A stretch of 64,000 nucleotides of DNA, taken from assembly GCA_016858145.1 (NCBI GenBank), contig JAEHOE010000010.1, positions 682,001 to 746,000 of the forward strand, read 5' to 3'. The notes under the pieces are model-generated. The model saw nothing but the letters and a program-made list of their open reading frames with translations. It did not search any database and had not been told where the DNA came from. Shown piece by piece: positions 47,501 through 59,613 of the stretch. The stretch comes from Edaphochlamys debaryana (lineage: Eukaryota > Chlorophyta > Chlorophyceae > Chlamydomonadales). The first letter of the stretch is position 1; each line of letters starts with the position of its first letter. Made by a program: the position numbers and the translations under genes.

Positions 47501-49743
47501 GAAGGAGCGCAGGCGCTTCCGCAGTCCGTGCCGACCTGCCGCCTCTCGCCCCCCAGGTCATCCCCCGCCAGGCGCTGCTGGCTCAGGCCAAGGACGGCTT
47601 CCTCGCGCGCTTCAAGACGGGCGGCAAGACCAAGCAGGTGCGCTCGGTCTTGGTACCGGTATCAGGGGGCCTTGGGGGCATCAAACCTCAGCCTCCCGGG
47701 CTCGAGCAAGGGGGTTTTGCGGGGGCAAGGTACATAGCCTGTGGCGTCTGATCCCCCTCGCCCTCTCCTCTCGGGTCCCTCGCCCGACTGCAGGAGGTGG
47801 AGGCCATTGCCAAGACGGGGCCGGTGGAGGACACACCCGAGAACCTGCGCAAGGGTGGGTGGGGCCTGGCCTGGCCTGGGCCGGTACTCGACACGGAGCT
47901 AGTACGGGTGCCTTTGGGGGGCATCTCTCGGAACTGGGTGCGGCTCCACCATCTTCCAAGGGACCTACGGGCCTGGCCTCAGCTGATTGTCACAACCCAT
48001 GACCCCCCGCAACCCCACGTCCGTCCTGCTGCCTCCAGGCTGGATGCGCATGGTGCTGCTGGTGCTCTACTTCGGGCCCTCCAACCTGCTCACGCCCGAG
48101 GAGTCCTTCGCGGCCGTGTCGCAGCGGCTCATGGTGGGGCCCGTGGTGCGGGAGCTGGTCTACAACCGGGTACCCAAGTCGGTGAGTGGCTCGGTGATGC
48201 ATCGGGGGTGGGGCGGCGCGTGAGGCCGGTACCTGGTGCCTGGGAGCCCCCGTGGGAAGGTCTGGAAGAACCCACGAGTTGGACACGCGTGTGGTGGTCG
48301 TCCGTGTGGGTGGTGGTGAGGGGCGGGGCGGGGCATGGGGCCGGTTTCTGTTGCCTGGGCGCCGCCGTTGTAAGGTTTTCGAGTACTCAAGTTTTGGGCA
48401 GAGGTATGCGTGTGGCGGTGCGTGGTGGGCGGTCGGTGGGCCGTCCGCTGAGAGGCGCCCACACGGCTTAGCCACGCCAAAGAGCCGGCCCTTCCCCGTC
48501 CTTAAGCCCTCAACCACCGCAATGCCAAGGCTTGCACCCCGTACCCTCCCCGCCCCCTCCCCTCACCCTCCCCGCCCCCTTCAGGTGTCGGACTGGGTGG
48601 AGTCCATCTGCACCGACTGGGACTTCAAGCAGATCATCCCCTGCCACATGGACGCCCCCGTCAAGGCCGGCCCCGCCGACCTGCGCCGCGCCTTCGCCTT
48701 CGCCTTCGAGTCGGCCGAGGCGCAGGTGCGCGCCAGCCCCCGGCCCCGAACGCGCAGCATTCGGGCTGCGGCACCACACGCTGGCTAGTTACTTTCCAGT
48801 CCTACTACGGGGGGCCTGGCGTGGCCGGTTCTTGGCCTTTCTCGGTCCCCAACGCATCCCCACGTCGGGCTTGGCGGTCCATTGGTTTCCCTGTTTCTCA
48901 TCTCCCGCTCCGCTCCCTCGCAGGGCCTGCTGCCGCCCAAGCCGGAGCCGGAGCCCGTGCGCGGCGGCTTCCTGGGCATCAACCTGGGCAACCTGTTTGG
49001 GGGCTTCAAGCTGGGCCTGGGCAACGGCAGCGGCGACGCCAAGCCCGTGGACTTCCCCAAGGAGGATCTCGAGGTGGGGCGGCCTGGGCCCATGGGAGGG
49101 CGTGCGGGTATAGCAGCGACCAAGACCCGAGTGTGCATGGCGGGCAGCCAAGGGTGTTGGTCGGTTCCGGAAGCGGTGCAAGGCAGCGCACGGAGGGAAG
49201 TTGTGGCCGCTCGCCGCTGAGGCTTTGGGTCTTTGTTTGGGCGAGGATGAGGGAGAGGGAGGGCAGGGGTAGGTCTGACGCCTCCTGTGTCCGCCCTTAG
49301 CGCCTAGACGCCCTCCCCTCCGCTCTGCAGGTGCTGGACTTCATCAACGAGCAGCTCAACAAGGGCAACTTCGTCAAGCGCAACGCCGACCTGGACCTGC
49401 GGGTGGGTGCAGGGGCGTGGTGGGAGGGCTGAGGGTGTGCAGCGCTGACCTGAAGAAATGTACAGAAGACCCCGGGTGTCTTGCTGCCAGACGCTTCCTC
49501 GCTTGGCCCTTCAATCCCTCAAGTAGCGGTATGACCCAGCCCGTGTCCCATGGAGCTTCCTGCTGACGTCCGGTGTCCCGCCACCCACGCCCTGCGCCCC
49601 AGGTGCAGGCCGAGCTGGCCTCCACGGCCGCCGTCGAGGCGCAGGAGGCGGCGGCGCGCGAGGCCGCCGCCATCGAGGCCGGGTCCGCATCCCAGGCGGC
49701 ACCACAGCCCGAGGCCGACCGCGTGCCCGCGGGGCGGCGGTAA
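44565..49743 (+). CDS. DUF4336-family chloroplast protein
   Basis: Fifteen phase-checked exons (44565-44990, 45361-45429, 45684-45773, 45928-46026, 46276-46326, 46493-46592, 47147-47195, 47357-47417, 47557-47637, 47794-47854, 48039-48181, 48585-48725, 48924-49073, 49331-49402, 49603-49743) encode 577 aa. The start MQMLPSGLLPRASRASRSS gives a standard transit peptide. Residues about 45-105 are KGST/KGPAK-type repeats. The core (about 115-460) has QVWVFEQTQALDFFNVYTPVRMTV, ELDAPVEYIVLPTFAYEH, VYIAPGQWSYPINLP, and paired blocks around FTEVAFFHKRTRTLLVTDAVIYV and IIPCHMDAPV. These match the DUF4336 family of plastid and cyanobacterial proteins, which resemble metallo-beta-lactamase folds. Biochemical role unknown. 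Intron 1 is a GC-AG intron (GCAAGT donor). The Ala/Glu-rich C-terminus may be a coiled coil. Confidence 0.88.
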
Positions 49744-51189
49744 TGCTCTTGCTCGGACGCTTGCAGGGGGTGTACGACAGCGCCCTAGTTGGAGCGGAAA
49801 CAGGCAGCGGCGGCGGCAGCGGGCACTGCGGAGGACAAGCTCTCCTTCGTGGAAACCGTTTTTAGGACGCAGCCTGCCTGCCAGCGTGGGTGTCAGCGCA
49901 ACGTCAGCGACATCACCGCGCAGTATTAGCAGGGAGCTTCTTGCCAGTTTTCGCGCGAGCCGCAACTCGGCTGCGGCAGTGGCGGAGGTGGCCAGTGTTC
50001 GGGCTGTGAGAGGAGTCACCCTTGGGGAGGTGGTTACTACAGGTCTACGTGATCCTGCCGAGCGGCAGGTGCAGCGGAACGCCAGGGGCCGCCGTGGGAA
50101 AGCGGGCAGCTATGGGAATGAGTGGCCGCGCCAGGCGCAGGGGGGGTTGGGAAGAGGGCAGGCCAGGCATATGACCGAGCAGGCAACGCCTCTTGGGGGT
50201 TTCAGCATCGGCATAGGGGTGTGGTATTTGGCCCAGGGCCATGCGATGGCTGCGTGCCAGCACTTGATGTGCGCGTCTGCGGCAAAGGAGCCACAGCAGG
50301 GCTTCAAGGGCCTATGAACTGCTGTTCAATGAGATGGTTGAACTTGGCGCGTGGAGGGGCGGCGACACTGTTGCGTGGATGCGGGACGGAGCCTGCATGC
50401 AGGCGGCTTGGAGAGGTGTTGGGCCTCGGAATTCCTAGAGTGGCTAATCTTGGGCCCTATGGTTAGAGAGGTGTACTGCGGAGCGTGTGCTGGAGAGCGG
50501 TGAGAGTTGAGCGGGTTTCAGGCGGGTGAGGGCGGCCAGGGGGATGGACGACGGATCAGGGGGAATGAGCGTGCGGATCATGCGTGTGCAACGGACATTG
50601 GCTGGTGTGATGTGTTGAGAGCCCTACTTGGGCGACATGGGCGTGCCAGTGCTTCATGTTGGCGCGCATGTTGGTCACCTAGACACACCATTGACCCCTC
50701 AGACGGATGCCTTCACATTCCACGCGCAGCCTGCGCCATGAGCCAAGGGGTCGGGTAAGGGGTAGAAGACATAAACGAAGCGTGGTGATGCGCTGATGTC
50801 ATCTATCCCGGTCGACGAGGCGGCTCGAGGGGTCTGTGCTCGCAGAGGCCACAGCATAGTCAAGGATGACGACGGGGAGACTCGTGGATTGCGTGGGGAT
50901 AGAGGCGCTGTAGGTGGCGGGGGCGGAGGGGGCTGGGAAGGGGCACGGGCCAAGTTGGCGCGATCCGGGCACTGCTGCGGTATGGCCCGCCCCTGCACTC
51001 GCGTACCGGACACTATGCCCTGAGTGCCCATCCCAATTCGCATCCAGTCCGCACGCAAGACCTCGCAAGAGAGCCTGGCCTCGGCTGTCGCGACAGCCCC
51101 AAAGCCTGTTTTCACATTTCCACGGCCCTGGCTCACCTCTGAACCTCGACATGATACCGCTTAAGCCATAGGCACTGAGCAGTAGGAGG
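49744..51189. other. Intergenic region between DUF4336 and APC6 genes
   Basis: 1.4 kb holding the 3' UTR of the upstream gene and the promoter of CDC16. Open frames here have no recognisable domain. Confidence 0.55.
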
Positions 51190-54100
51190 ATGGAAGCGCT
51201 ATGCTCGCGACTGCGAGGTCTCGCGCAGGACTGCATAGACAAACACCTCACCGCGTCTGCAATCTTCTACGCAGACAAGCTAGTCACATTTAGCAATAAA
51301 CTGCCAGGGGATGTCTACCTGCTGGCGCAGGTGCGCATTCCCGCGCTTGAGCATTTCGCGCCGTGCACTCGCTAGACCGGGAGGGCGCTGTGCCCAGTGA
51401 CAGATCTAGGGCCGAACGGAACTGCTGGGAGCACGCAGCTTGATGATGCACTGCGCGCGCATACCGTCCACCCTCACCCGACCACCCCTCTCTGCCCTGG
51501 CCGCCCTCCTTGCGCCCCGAAGGCCTACTTTGCGGCACGGCAGTTCCACCGTGCTCTGTCGCTCCTGCGCAGCGCGGGCGTCGTGGAGCTGGGTGCTGAG
51601 TTCACCTACCTAGCAGGATGCTGCCTAGCGGAGGCGGGCGAGTGGGAGGAGGTGATCGCCCTCCTGGGGGATGATGAGACGGGGCAGGAACCCCACGCGT
51701 ACGAGGTAAGCCCGCCTTTTGGTAAGACCTATACGAGAGTGGTCATTGATATGAGGTTCCATTCCTGGTAGGACCTGCACCCATCCTGTCTTGCTGCAGC
51801 ACCTTCTATGGACGCTCTCACGATCCCATGGCCAGACTAAGGTCCTCGTACCCACTTGCCTCCGACCTTTTCCTCCTGCCCTCAGGACCTGGTCAACGAG
51901 CCCCCCGGCGGCGGCTCGGGCGTGCGCGTGCAGGCGGGCCTGGCGGTGCTGCGGGGCCGTGCCTTCGAGGCACTGGAGAACCGCGGCCGCGCGGCGGTGT
52001 GGTACCAGGCAGCGCTGCAGGTGGGCTCGCGGGGCCAGAGAGTGGGAGTTGCCAAGCAAGGTCACACACCCTGCGCCAGCTCGTTTCCTGAGACCTATGT
52101 GCCCCACGCCCGCGTGTCCCCTGCCCCACCCCGCCTTGTCAACCCCGCCCTATCCCGTCACCCCCCCTCCCGACCCCCCACCCACCCGCCCACTCACCCC
52201 GCCAGCTGGACCCCTACTGCTACGACGCCTTCGCTGCGCTGGTGGACGGCCAGCTGCTGAGCAACGAGGCCGAGGTGGCGCTGGTGGAGGCGCTGCGGGG
52301 GGCCCTGGCGCCGGGGGACAGGTGGCTGGGGCTGCTCATGCGCGCCCGCTGCAAGAAGGTGCGGGGCGGAAGGGACTGGGGGGTTGGGGCGTGGCGGCGT
52401 TGGGGCATGGCGGGCTTGCGGCGGGGCTGGGGCGAAGTTTAGCCGGGGCGGGGTGGCAGGTGCAGAAAGTTTGAAGGGGGCAGGGAGATGTGAAGGGGCA
52501 GAAGCTGTCACGGAGTGGGCGGGGAGCGATACCTGCAAGTTCCGTCGCACGGGCGTTGGGGGGCTGGGGGCGGTGCTGACGGGAGATTTGTCAGGCCACC
52601 GGCTAAGACTTTCCTTACCACGCCGTTGCAGTACCTGCAACCCGAGGCGATCGAGGAGGCGATTCGGGAGCTGGAGGCCCCCGCCCCCGACGCACTGCCC
52701 GCGGAGGCGGAGGCGCCGCCCCGCTCGGCCGCCGCGGTGGCCGCAGCAGCTGCTGGGCTCCACGCCCACCCCCATCCGCACCCGCACACGCCTTTCGGCG
52801 GCGACGCGGCGCCATCCGGCGACGGAGGCGAGAGCGAGCATGCCGGCGCGGGGGCGTTTCCCATCCCCTACATGACCCCGCCTCGGGCTGTGTCCAGCAG
52901 TGGCGGCGGCGTCGGCGGCGCGGCGGCCGGGCCCGGCGGCGGCGGAAGCGGCAGCAACACGGCAACGCCAGCCTCCACGCCGGGCCGCCGCGGCGGCGGG
53001 CGCGGCTCCGGCCGCCGCGGCTCCCGTGGCGCCGTTTCGTCTTCCTCCGCTGCAGCCGCCGCGGCCGCTGCGGCAGCAGCGGGCAGCGACGACGAGGGAA
53101 TGGACGACGCCTCGCCCGCGGCCCACCCCCACGCCCACCACCCCCACCACCAGCATGAGAACCGGGGGTCCCACCACACGCCCACCGCCTTCGGCTCGCC
53201 CACCTCCACCCCCGGCGGCCGGGGCGGCGCCGGCGGCTGGCAGCCCTTCGGCACCACCTCTTCGCCGCCGTCTCGTGAGGCGCACGCCATGCACCACGAC
53301 GCCTCGGATGCCGGGGTCGGGGCGGCGGGCGAAGGAGGAGCAGGCGGGGCAGCGGAAGCGGGTGCGGGAGCGAGCGCAGCGCCGTCGGGCTTTGGCTGCG
53401 GGCTGGGCGGCAACGTGGATGTGGTGGCAGCCCAGGCGGAGCTCCTCTTCCACCGGTGAGGGGCTCGCTACTCGAGATGGGCGAACCGTTGGCGATGGGC
53501 GAGTTGGGGCAAGCCTTCGCCATGGGCGTCATGCTAGCGTCTGGCCCAGGCACGGCCGATCTGCGAGGGGTAGCTGGCAGACGGGGCAGGGCAGCGCAGA
53601 GCCCCACACTAGCTTTGTGCTGGGCGTCGTGCCAGGGAGCCCCACGTGGGCATTGGGTTTGGCGTCGTGCTGCCGGCAGTTCATGGCCCTGCTGCTGCCC
53701 TGCTGCCTGCGGAATGGCGCTAGTTTCCGAAGGCGCTCCGACCCCTTGTCAAGCTTGCGCCTGAGCCCGTCTCGCCTTTCTGCCGCCCCTTTCCCACGCC
53801 CCCCCAGCGGCGACTACGAGGCGGCCTACGACCTCACCCGCTCCGTCCTCCGCACGGGCCGTGACCCCTACGCCATGCAGCTGCTGCCCGTGCACATCGC
53901 GGCGGCCACGCAGGTGCGCGGGAGACCGGGCTGCTGAGGCCGCTGAGGCCTCGCCTGTCGGGGCTTCAGCCTTGAGCCGTAGCCCCAAGGGCCAGGTGAT
54001 ACGACCTGGCGTTAGCACTTGGGCACGAGCTCACGGCCCACGGGTCTTGACGCGTTGTTGCCCCGTCCCCCCGTGCAGCTGGCGTGTGCGGGTGGCGGCG

Positions 54101-56362
54101 CTGAGCCCCGCACGGACCTGTTCCTGCTGGGGCACCGCCTGACGGAGGAGCACCCGGACCTGGCGGGTGCGTCGCGACGGGGGAAACGGGTCGCCTCCTA
54201 GGGCAGCCTCCTTACACAGCTCGGCAAGCCGGGGTCATCAGACTGCCCTCCATGCGCTATCTCCGCATTCCCTATCCTGTTCCCCACCCTCGCTTCCGCC
54301 AGTCAACTGCCTTTCTCGGCTGCCTTTAACCCCCTGTACCCCCCGCTCGTGGCCTTCCACCTCTCCTCCACCTCTCCCCCGCAGTCTCCTGGTACGCGGT
54401 GGGCTGCTACTACCTGGCCGCCCGCCAGCCCGAGGCCGCGCGGCGCTACCTGGGCCGCGCCACGCAGCTGCAGCGGGGCTTCGCGCCCGCCTGGCTGGCC
54501 TACGGACACGCCTTCTCGGCGCAGGACGAGCGGGACCAGGTGGGGGCGGGGGGGGGGGGTTCAGGGTGGGATGGAGTGAGGTGGGGGCGGGGCACGGGCG
54601 AGCGCGGGGGTGTGGGCGAGCGCTGTGTGGCGATGGGGCCTGGGCCAGGCGGTCTAGCAGCGGAGCGGGGGGCAGCTCCTCTTGCCGTGCAGTACGCTCC
54701 ACCCCGTTCCTTCACGCCGGATCCGCTCCCCTCAGTCTACACTATCCCCTTCCCCCCGCGACCCTCCTGCCAGGCCATGTCCGCCTACCGCACCGCCGCC
54801 CGCCTGTTCCCCGGGCTGCACACGCCCCACCTGGGCCTGGGCGCAGAGTACTGCGCCATGGCCAACCTGCCGCTGGCGGAGCGGGCGCTGCTGGCGGTGA
54901 GGGCCGTGGTGGCGGGGAAAGGGGAAGGCAGGGAGGGTTGGAAAGAGGGCTGGATGGTTGAGAGGGAGAGTTTAGGGCCTTCAACCTTGGGTGTCCTCGA
55001 GGTTGGGCGCCTGGAGCACAGTACGGGGAGCACGGGGAAGAGTTTCTGGGGCCGCGTCAGGCCGGAGGGCTGTGGTCTAGTGCCTGTGGCACCGAGCGTG
55101 CGTGCCGCCCTCACGCTTCGTGCCGCCCTCACTGATATGGTGTGCTGTGCCGTACGGCAGGCGTACGACATCTGCCCCGACGACCCCGCCGTGTGCCACG
55201 AGCTGGGCGTGCTCATGTACCGCTGCGGCCAGACGGCGGCTGCGGCCATGTGGCTGGACCGGGCGCTGCAGCTGCTGCCGGGGGGCAGGCCCACCGTGCG
55301 TGAGTCGGCGTGGAAACTGACTCCGGTTCCCTTGTATGGCTGCCTTACCTGCCCGTAGCTGACCTGCGGGGCGGATTCCGGACCTCTGAACGGGCTGGCC
55401 GTAGCTGCCCCACGCCTCTGGACATTGCCCGGGGGCTGGGGCCCTATGCCATTTCCACATGCTTGCATACCGTATACTCTGGGTTCAGGCCAGAAGCCGT
55501 GCACAGCGCAACTGGGGGCGCCCACGCCCGACCCCCCACCCGGCCCTGCCCGGCCCTCTTAGACTGGGAGCCCACGCTGGTGGCTCTGGGCCACTGCCTG
55601 CGCAAGCTGGGCCGCTTCTCCGCCGCCTCCGAGGCCTACTCCGCCGCCCTGGCGCTCTGCCCCACGCCCTCGCCCGGCACCCTGGCGGCCCTGGGCTTCG
55701 CGGCACAGGTGGGAGAGGGGGTGGCGATGGATGGGCAGGGAGGAAACGGGCCACTTCAGCACGCGCCTGAGCACCCCTGCGCGCCTTTGGGAAGGGGTCG
55801 AGGGGAGGAGGCAGGGCTAGGAAGTTTAGAGGAAGGGGTTGGTGACGGAAAGTCAGGAAACGGAAGATGCATTCTCGTCGTCCAGGAACGGACCTCCTCC
55901 CGTGTGTGGATGGCCGAGCTGCACGCCGCGGGTTGAGCACGGGGCATCCCCGGTCATCCCCCCCGTAAGTAAGTTTCGCCCACCTGCCCGCTACGCACCC
56001 ACCCACCTCCCCCCTTACGCAGCTCAACGGCGACCCGAGGGCCGCTGTGGAGTCGTACCACGCAGCCCTGGCGCTGCGCCCGGACGACCCTTTCACTGCG
56101 GACATGCTGCGACTGGCGCTGCAGGTGGGGCGCGGATGGGGCGCGAGCGGAATGGGGTTGGGGTAGACGGAGGCGGAGATGCCTTGCATTGGGCCGGAGA
56201 GCAACCCTTGGAGTGAAGAGTGAATGGAAGCGATGCAACCAACAACTGCCAACTTCCCGCTGGTGTTGTTCGCAGGAGTACGCTGAGGCAGCGGCGGCCG
56301 AGGAGGCGGCGGCGGCGGAAGAGGGGGGGACGGGTGTCGGTGCAGGCGTCGGGGCGGCGTAG
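51190..56362 (+). CDS. CDC16: Anaphase-promoting complex subunit 6 (APC6/CDC16), TPR protein
   Basis: Thirteen phase-checked exons (51190-51330, 51523-51705, 51886-52020, 52206-52358, 52632-53455, 53808-53913, 54079-54166, 54385-54539, 54774-54896, 55161-55299, 55563-55708, 56023-56124, 56276-56362) encode 793 aa. The order of segments follows CDC16 end to end: SAIFYADKLVTFS, VYLLAQAYFAARQFHRAL, LQLDPYCYDAF, LLPVHIAAATQ, SWYAVGCYYLAARQPEAARRY, APAWLAYGHAFSAQDERDQA, ICPDDPAVCHELGVLMYR, WEPTLVALGHCLRKLGR. These are tetratricopeptide repeats forming the APC/C scaffold that supports ubiquitination of mitotic cyclins and securin. Exon 5 inserts about 230 residues of Ala/Gly/Ser/His-rich low-complexity sequence (roughly residues 220-450) between the N- and C-terminal TPR blocks, making the protein longer than usual. 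Confidence 0.93.
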
Positions 56363-57268
56363 ATGCCGGCCTGTGACTTGCGGAAGCTGGCACGATCGGA
56401 AAGAAGATTACGGCATTGACGATATCTGCAGCAGTACCTAGTGGCTGAAGCCCTGGGGGCCCAACGTGGCGTTGTGGGATACAGGACAATGGTCGAGGTT
56501 GGCTGTTGAGGCTGCTGGCAGAGACAGACGCTTGCATGCGAGAGGCTGGGCTCTGGGTGTGCCGAGGAAGGGCAGCGGCATGGGGAAGCGCATAGACAGT
56601 GCATGCGAGACAAAACGGTCGAGACAGGAGAACGGTCGACGGTTGCTGTGGAGGCTGGCGGAGACAGACCAGCTGCATGATGGCCCTGGGGCAAGGCCGG
56701 CCGGCGGGGTTCCATCAGACCATGCTGAGGCTGGTCTTAACTCCGGCGAGAATTCGGGGGCAACCACCCCCTGTGGGGGAGTAGGGGGCTCCAAGGATCC
56801 TGTAGTATCAATTGGTATGCGGCAAGGTTGCCGCCCTTCCTGTTGCCGCCGTCAAGAAGCAAGGGTCCTTGTATGTTACAGCACAGCCGGAGGTGGTCTG
56901 TCGAGCCCCACTCGTGCCACTCCGAAGTCCGAACGCTCCAACACGCACCCCTACGCCACCCCCCGCATGACCACTGGACGTGCTTTCTGAACCCGCACGA
57001 TCTCGACCCGCCATGTTCCAGCGGTCGGGCCCAGCTCTCGTGAACACTTGCTTCAACGCCTAGTGCCCTGGTCTAAGTCGTCTGCAATGCTCGTGCAATG
57101 CTCATGGTGCCCCTTCAGTGCCCACTCCAAACCCCCACGCGTTGCCTCATCCGTGAGCGGCCTTCCATGTTGTGCAATTGGACCACGCTCGCCAGCCAGC
57201 GCAGATGGCAAGCGCAACCCCCTCCCTTGGACTAGACCTGTGGTGACGTCCAGAACCGGGCGCGAGCT
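56363..57268. other. Convergent intergenic region with an imperfect repeat
   Basis: Lies between the 3' ends of CDC16 (+) and the FkbM gene (-). Segments near 56490-56560 and 56630-56700 are imperfect copies (GGTCGAGG/GGTCGACGG, then GAGGCTGxxGGC, GAGACAGAC and TGCATG). No gene was recognised. Confidence 0.5.
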
Positions 57269-59613
57269 TTACATGTCAGATTGAAGCCCTTCAAGTCGTG
57301 CAGCCGCCAGCCCACCCACCTTGACCCAGATGATGTCCTTGCACTCAATATCGTTGCCCGTCTCCTCCGTGCCGCTGGCCGTGATCACCTCCTTGCCGTC
57401 CCGCTCCGAGACCTCGATGTCGACCTCGCAGTACCCCCGAAAACCATGCCCTCGCATGTACGAATACACCTCGGAGGGCTTGACACCCGCAGCCTCGGTG
57501 AGCTCCTTTGGAGGTAACCGGCAGAGCAACAGAAGGGCGCTGCTGGGCAGGTACGACGGATCTAACCAACGGATGTTGGTATGGCAATGTGATCCCCGCC
57601 TGCTGCCTGCTGCGCGCGCCATGCGGATGGCCAGGCGAAGGTTGTGGTGCCCTGGCAGCTGGACTGCCCTACAAGCCAGGACCACTCATCGCAGCTTACC
57701 ACAGCGTTCTCTGCAAACACTACCAGCTGCTGGGCAGCTGCCAGCGTGTGGTTTAGGCCCTGGGGGAGAGGAGGCAAAGGCATTTAGGGGCGAAGCGCTT
57801 GAGCGGGGGCGCGCCGTTCTGGGAGCCTAGCTCCACCTGTAGGCTCCTTCAGATGGAGGCACATGACACGCTGGCTGCAAGCGAGGCCGCAAGGTGCAAG
57901 GCAGCTTGCAGGGTGGACGGTTGCAGGGCGGAACGCCCTCACCTTGATCACGTAAAACTCGTGGCCCTGCACAAGGGATTAACGCAAAGGTCGAGAACGC
58001 CCGTGAGCGCCGCATGCAAGTCATACGGGCCACACAGGCCGCACCCTGCCTAGCGCTGGCCCCCAATGCTGGCGCCCGGACTGGTGTGCGAATGCAGCAT
58101 GCGGTTGGGCCGCCCTGTCCCAGCCACACGCCCACACGCTACTGAGTCACGCGCACGGCACCCCTCCGCCCTGTCCCGCTCGCCTGGGTATCGATCTTGA
58201 TTCCCTTGAGCCCGCCCGCGGGCACAGACCGATGTCGCCGCATGTTGGCCAGGTGGTCATCCATGGGAAACGTGATCACCTGTGTTTTGAAAGCGTAGTC
58301 ACCCGGGCCGCATTATCATAAAGAGGACTGCCTTAACCGGGGTTACCGGGCAGTGCGCCGGCGCCGGGGTGCGTGGGGCCTTGTAAGATGCACAATCGGG
58401 GTACGGTACGTGCCCGTGGCGGCAATGCAGAGGACGACGGACCCGCTCGTACGCACCTCTTCCGGCTTGGACTTGCCGCCCACGTTCTTGGTGGCAGCCA
58501 CCGCACTGATGGCGGCGTTGTCCCCTCGGCCCTCTGTTGCCGTGGCGAGAGGAGGAAGGGGAGGTACGGCAGAGTGAGGCTGTCGTGCGCAGGCAGAGCG
58601 CCTCAGCCGCAGCTACTTCCCCCAGCGTTGATTGACAGCTCCCGGAGAGCCCAGCTGCATGGGCCACAAAAACCATCACAGTCCAACCCCACCGCCACCG
58701 AAATCCACGCTACCTTGAGCCCTTGCTCTGCCCCTCCCATGCGCCTTCGGTACAGGCCCGGTTGAGTGCCATTGCACTCCTTCCTAAACCCAGGCCTACC
58801 GGGCACGTGGATCTCGACCTGGCCCCAGCCCGCGCTGGCCGCCCCCGCAATGAGGTGGTACCGGGACGTGGGCCCCAGGCTGAGGTGGTTGTAGAAAAGG
58901 CTTTGGCATATCATGTTCAGGTTTCCGTGAACCTGCAGCACGGCACGACCATGTGTGAGGCTTGTGGGGGGCATTGGCGCCGCTGCCAGGGTGACACCGG
59001 GGTCACGCAAGCAAGTGGCGGCAGGCAGGGATGCCACTCCGAAGGGAGGGTGGGGTGCGGGGTGCTGCCCTTACGTGGAATTGCTCTCGGTAACTTGCCC
59101 CTAGAGCAGGTCGCCGCAGGAAGGGATGCCAGCCCGAAGGAGGGTGGGGGACGTGGGGCTTGGGGCCCAGCGTGCGCAGTCCCGGTCCCCAGTCCCCAGT
59201 CCTCACCCACCGGCTCAACCGCCACCACGCTGTGGCTTGCGTTTGGGTTCAGCACGACGGGGAAGGAGGTCTTCCCTATGTTAGCCCCCACATCTATGAA
59301 CAAGGATGGTTGCTTGAATTTATAGCTGAATTGTACGATCTGCAGGTTTGAGCGTGAAAGGTGGGGACCCTTCGGGATCAGGGGCGTGCGGGGGTGCCAG
59401 GGGGGACGCCGAGTACTATGCGCTGGCCGCCCGTGGGGGCGTGTCTCCCCCTTGCCCCCCGTCCATTGACGCACTCACCCACTCCTCCTTCCAGCCACGG
59501 ATGATGCCGCCCTCCTTGATATGGTCGTGCCAGCACTTTGGGACTGCCATGTGGAAGTTTGCCCTGGATGTTACCCACCGACCAACCGCTGCATCGTCGC
59601 CCATGACCTTCAC
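57269..59613 (-). CDS. FkbM-family SAM-dependent methyltransferase
   Basis: Eight phase-checked exons on the minus strand (59479-59613, 59211-59339, 58800-58932, 58457-58533, 58184-58279, 57943-57966, 57700-57759, 57269-57505) encode 296 aa if translation starts at 59613. The SAM-binding motif is SLFIDVGANIGKTSF, followed by the acidic post-motif VVAVEPVHGN. The family signature GIKIDTQGHEFYVIKGL matches the FkbM hallmark (K-D-x-G-x-E-x-x-x-L/I-x-G). FkbM enzymes methylate hydroxyls, often on sugars or natural products; the substrate here is unknown. One exon is only 24 nt (GHEFYVIK), and the intron before it has a GC donor (GCGAGC). The stop TAA sits inside TGTAA, the chlamydomonad poly(A) signal, so the last coding exon could be misjudged. 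An in-frame TGA precedes the start, but 5' exons near 60.1 kb cannot be excluded. Confidence 0.8.
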
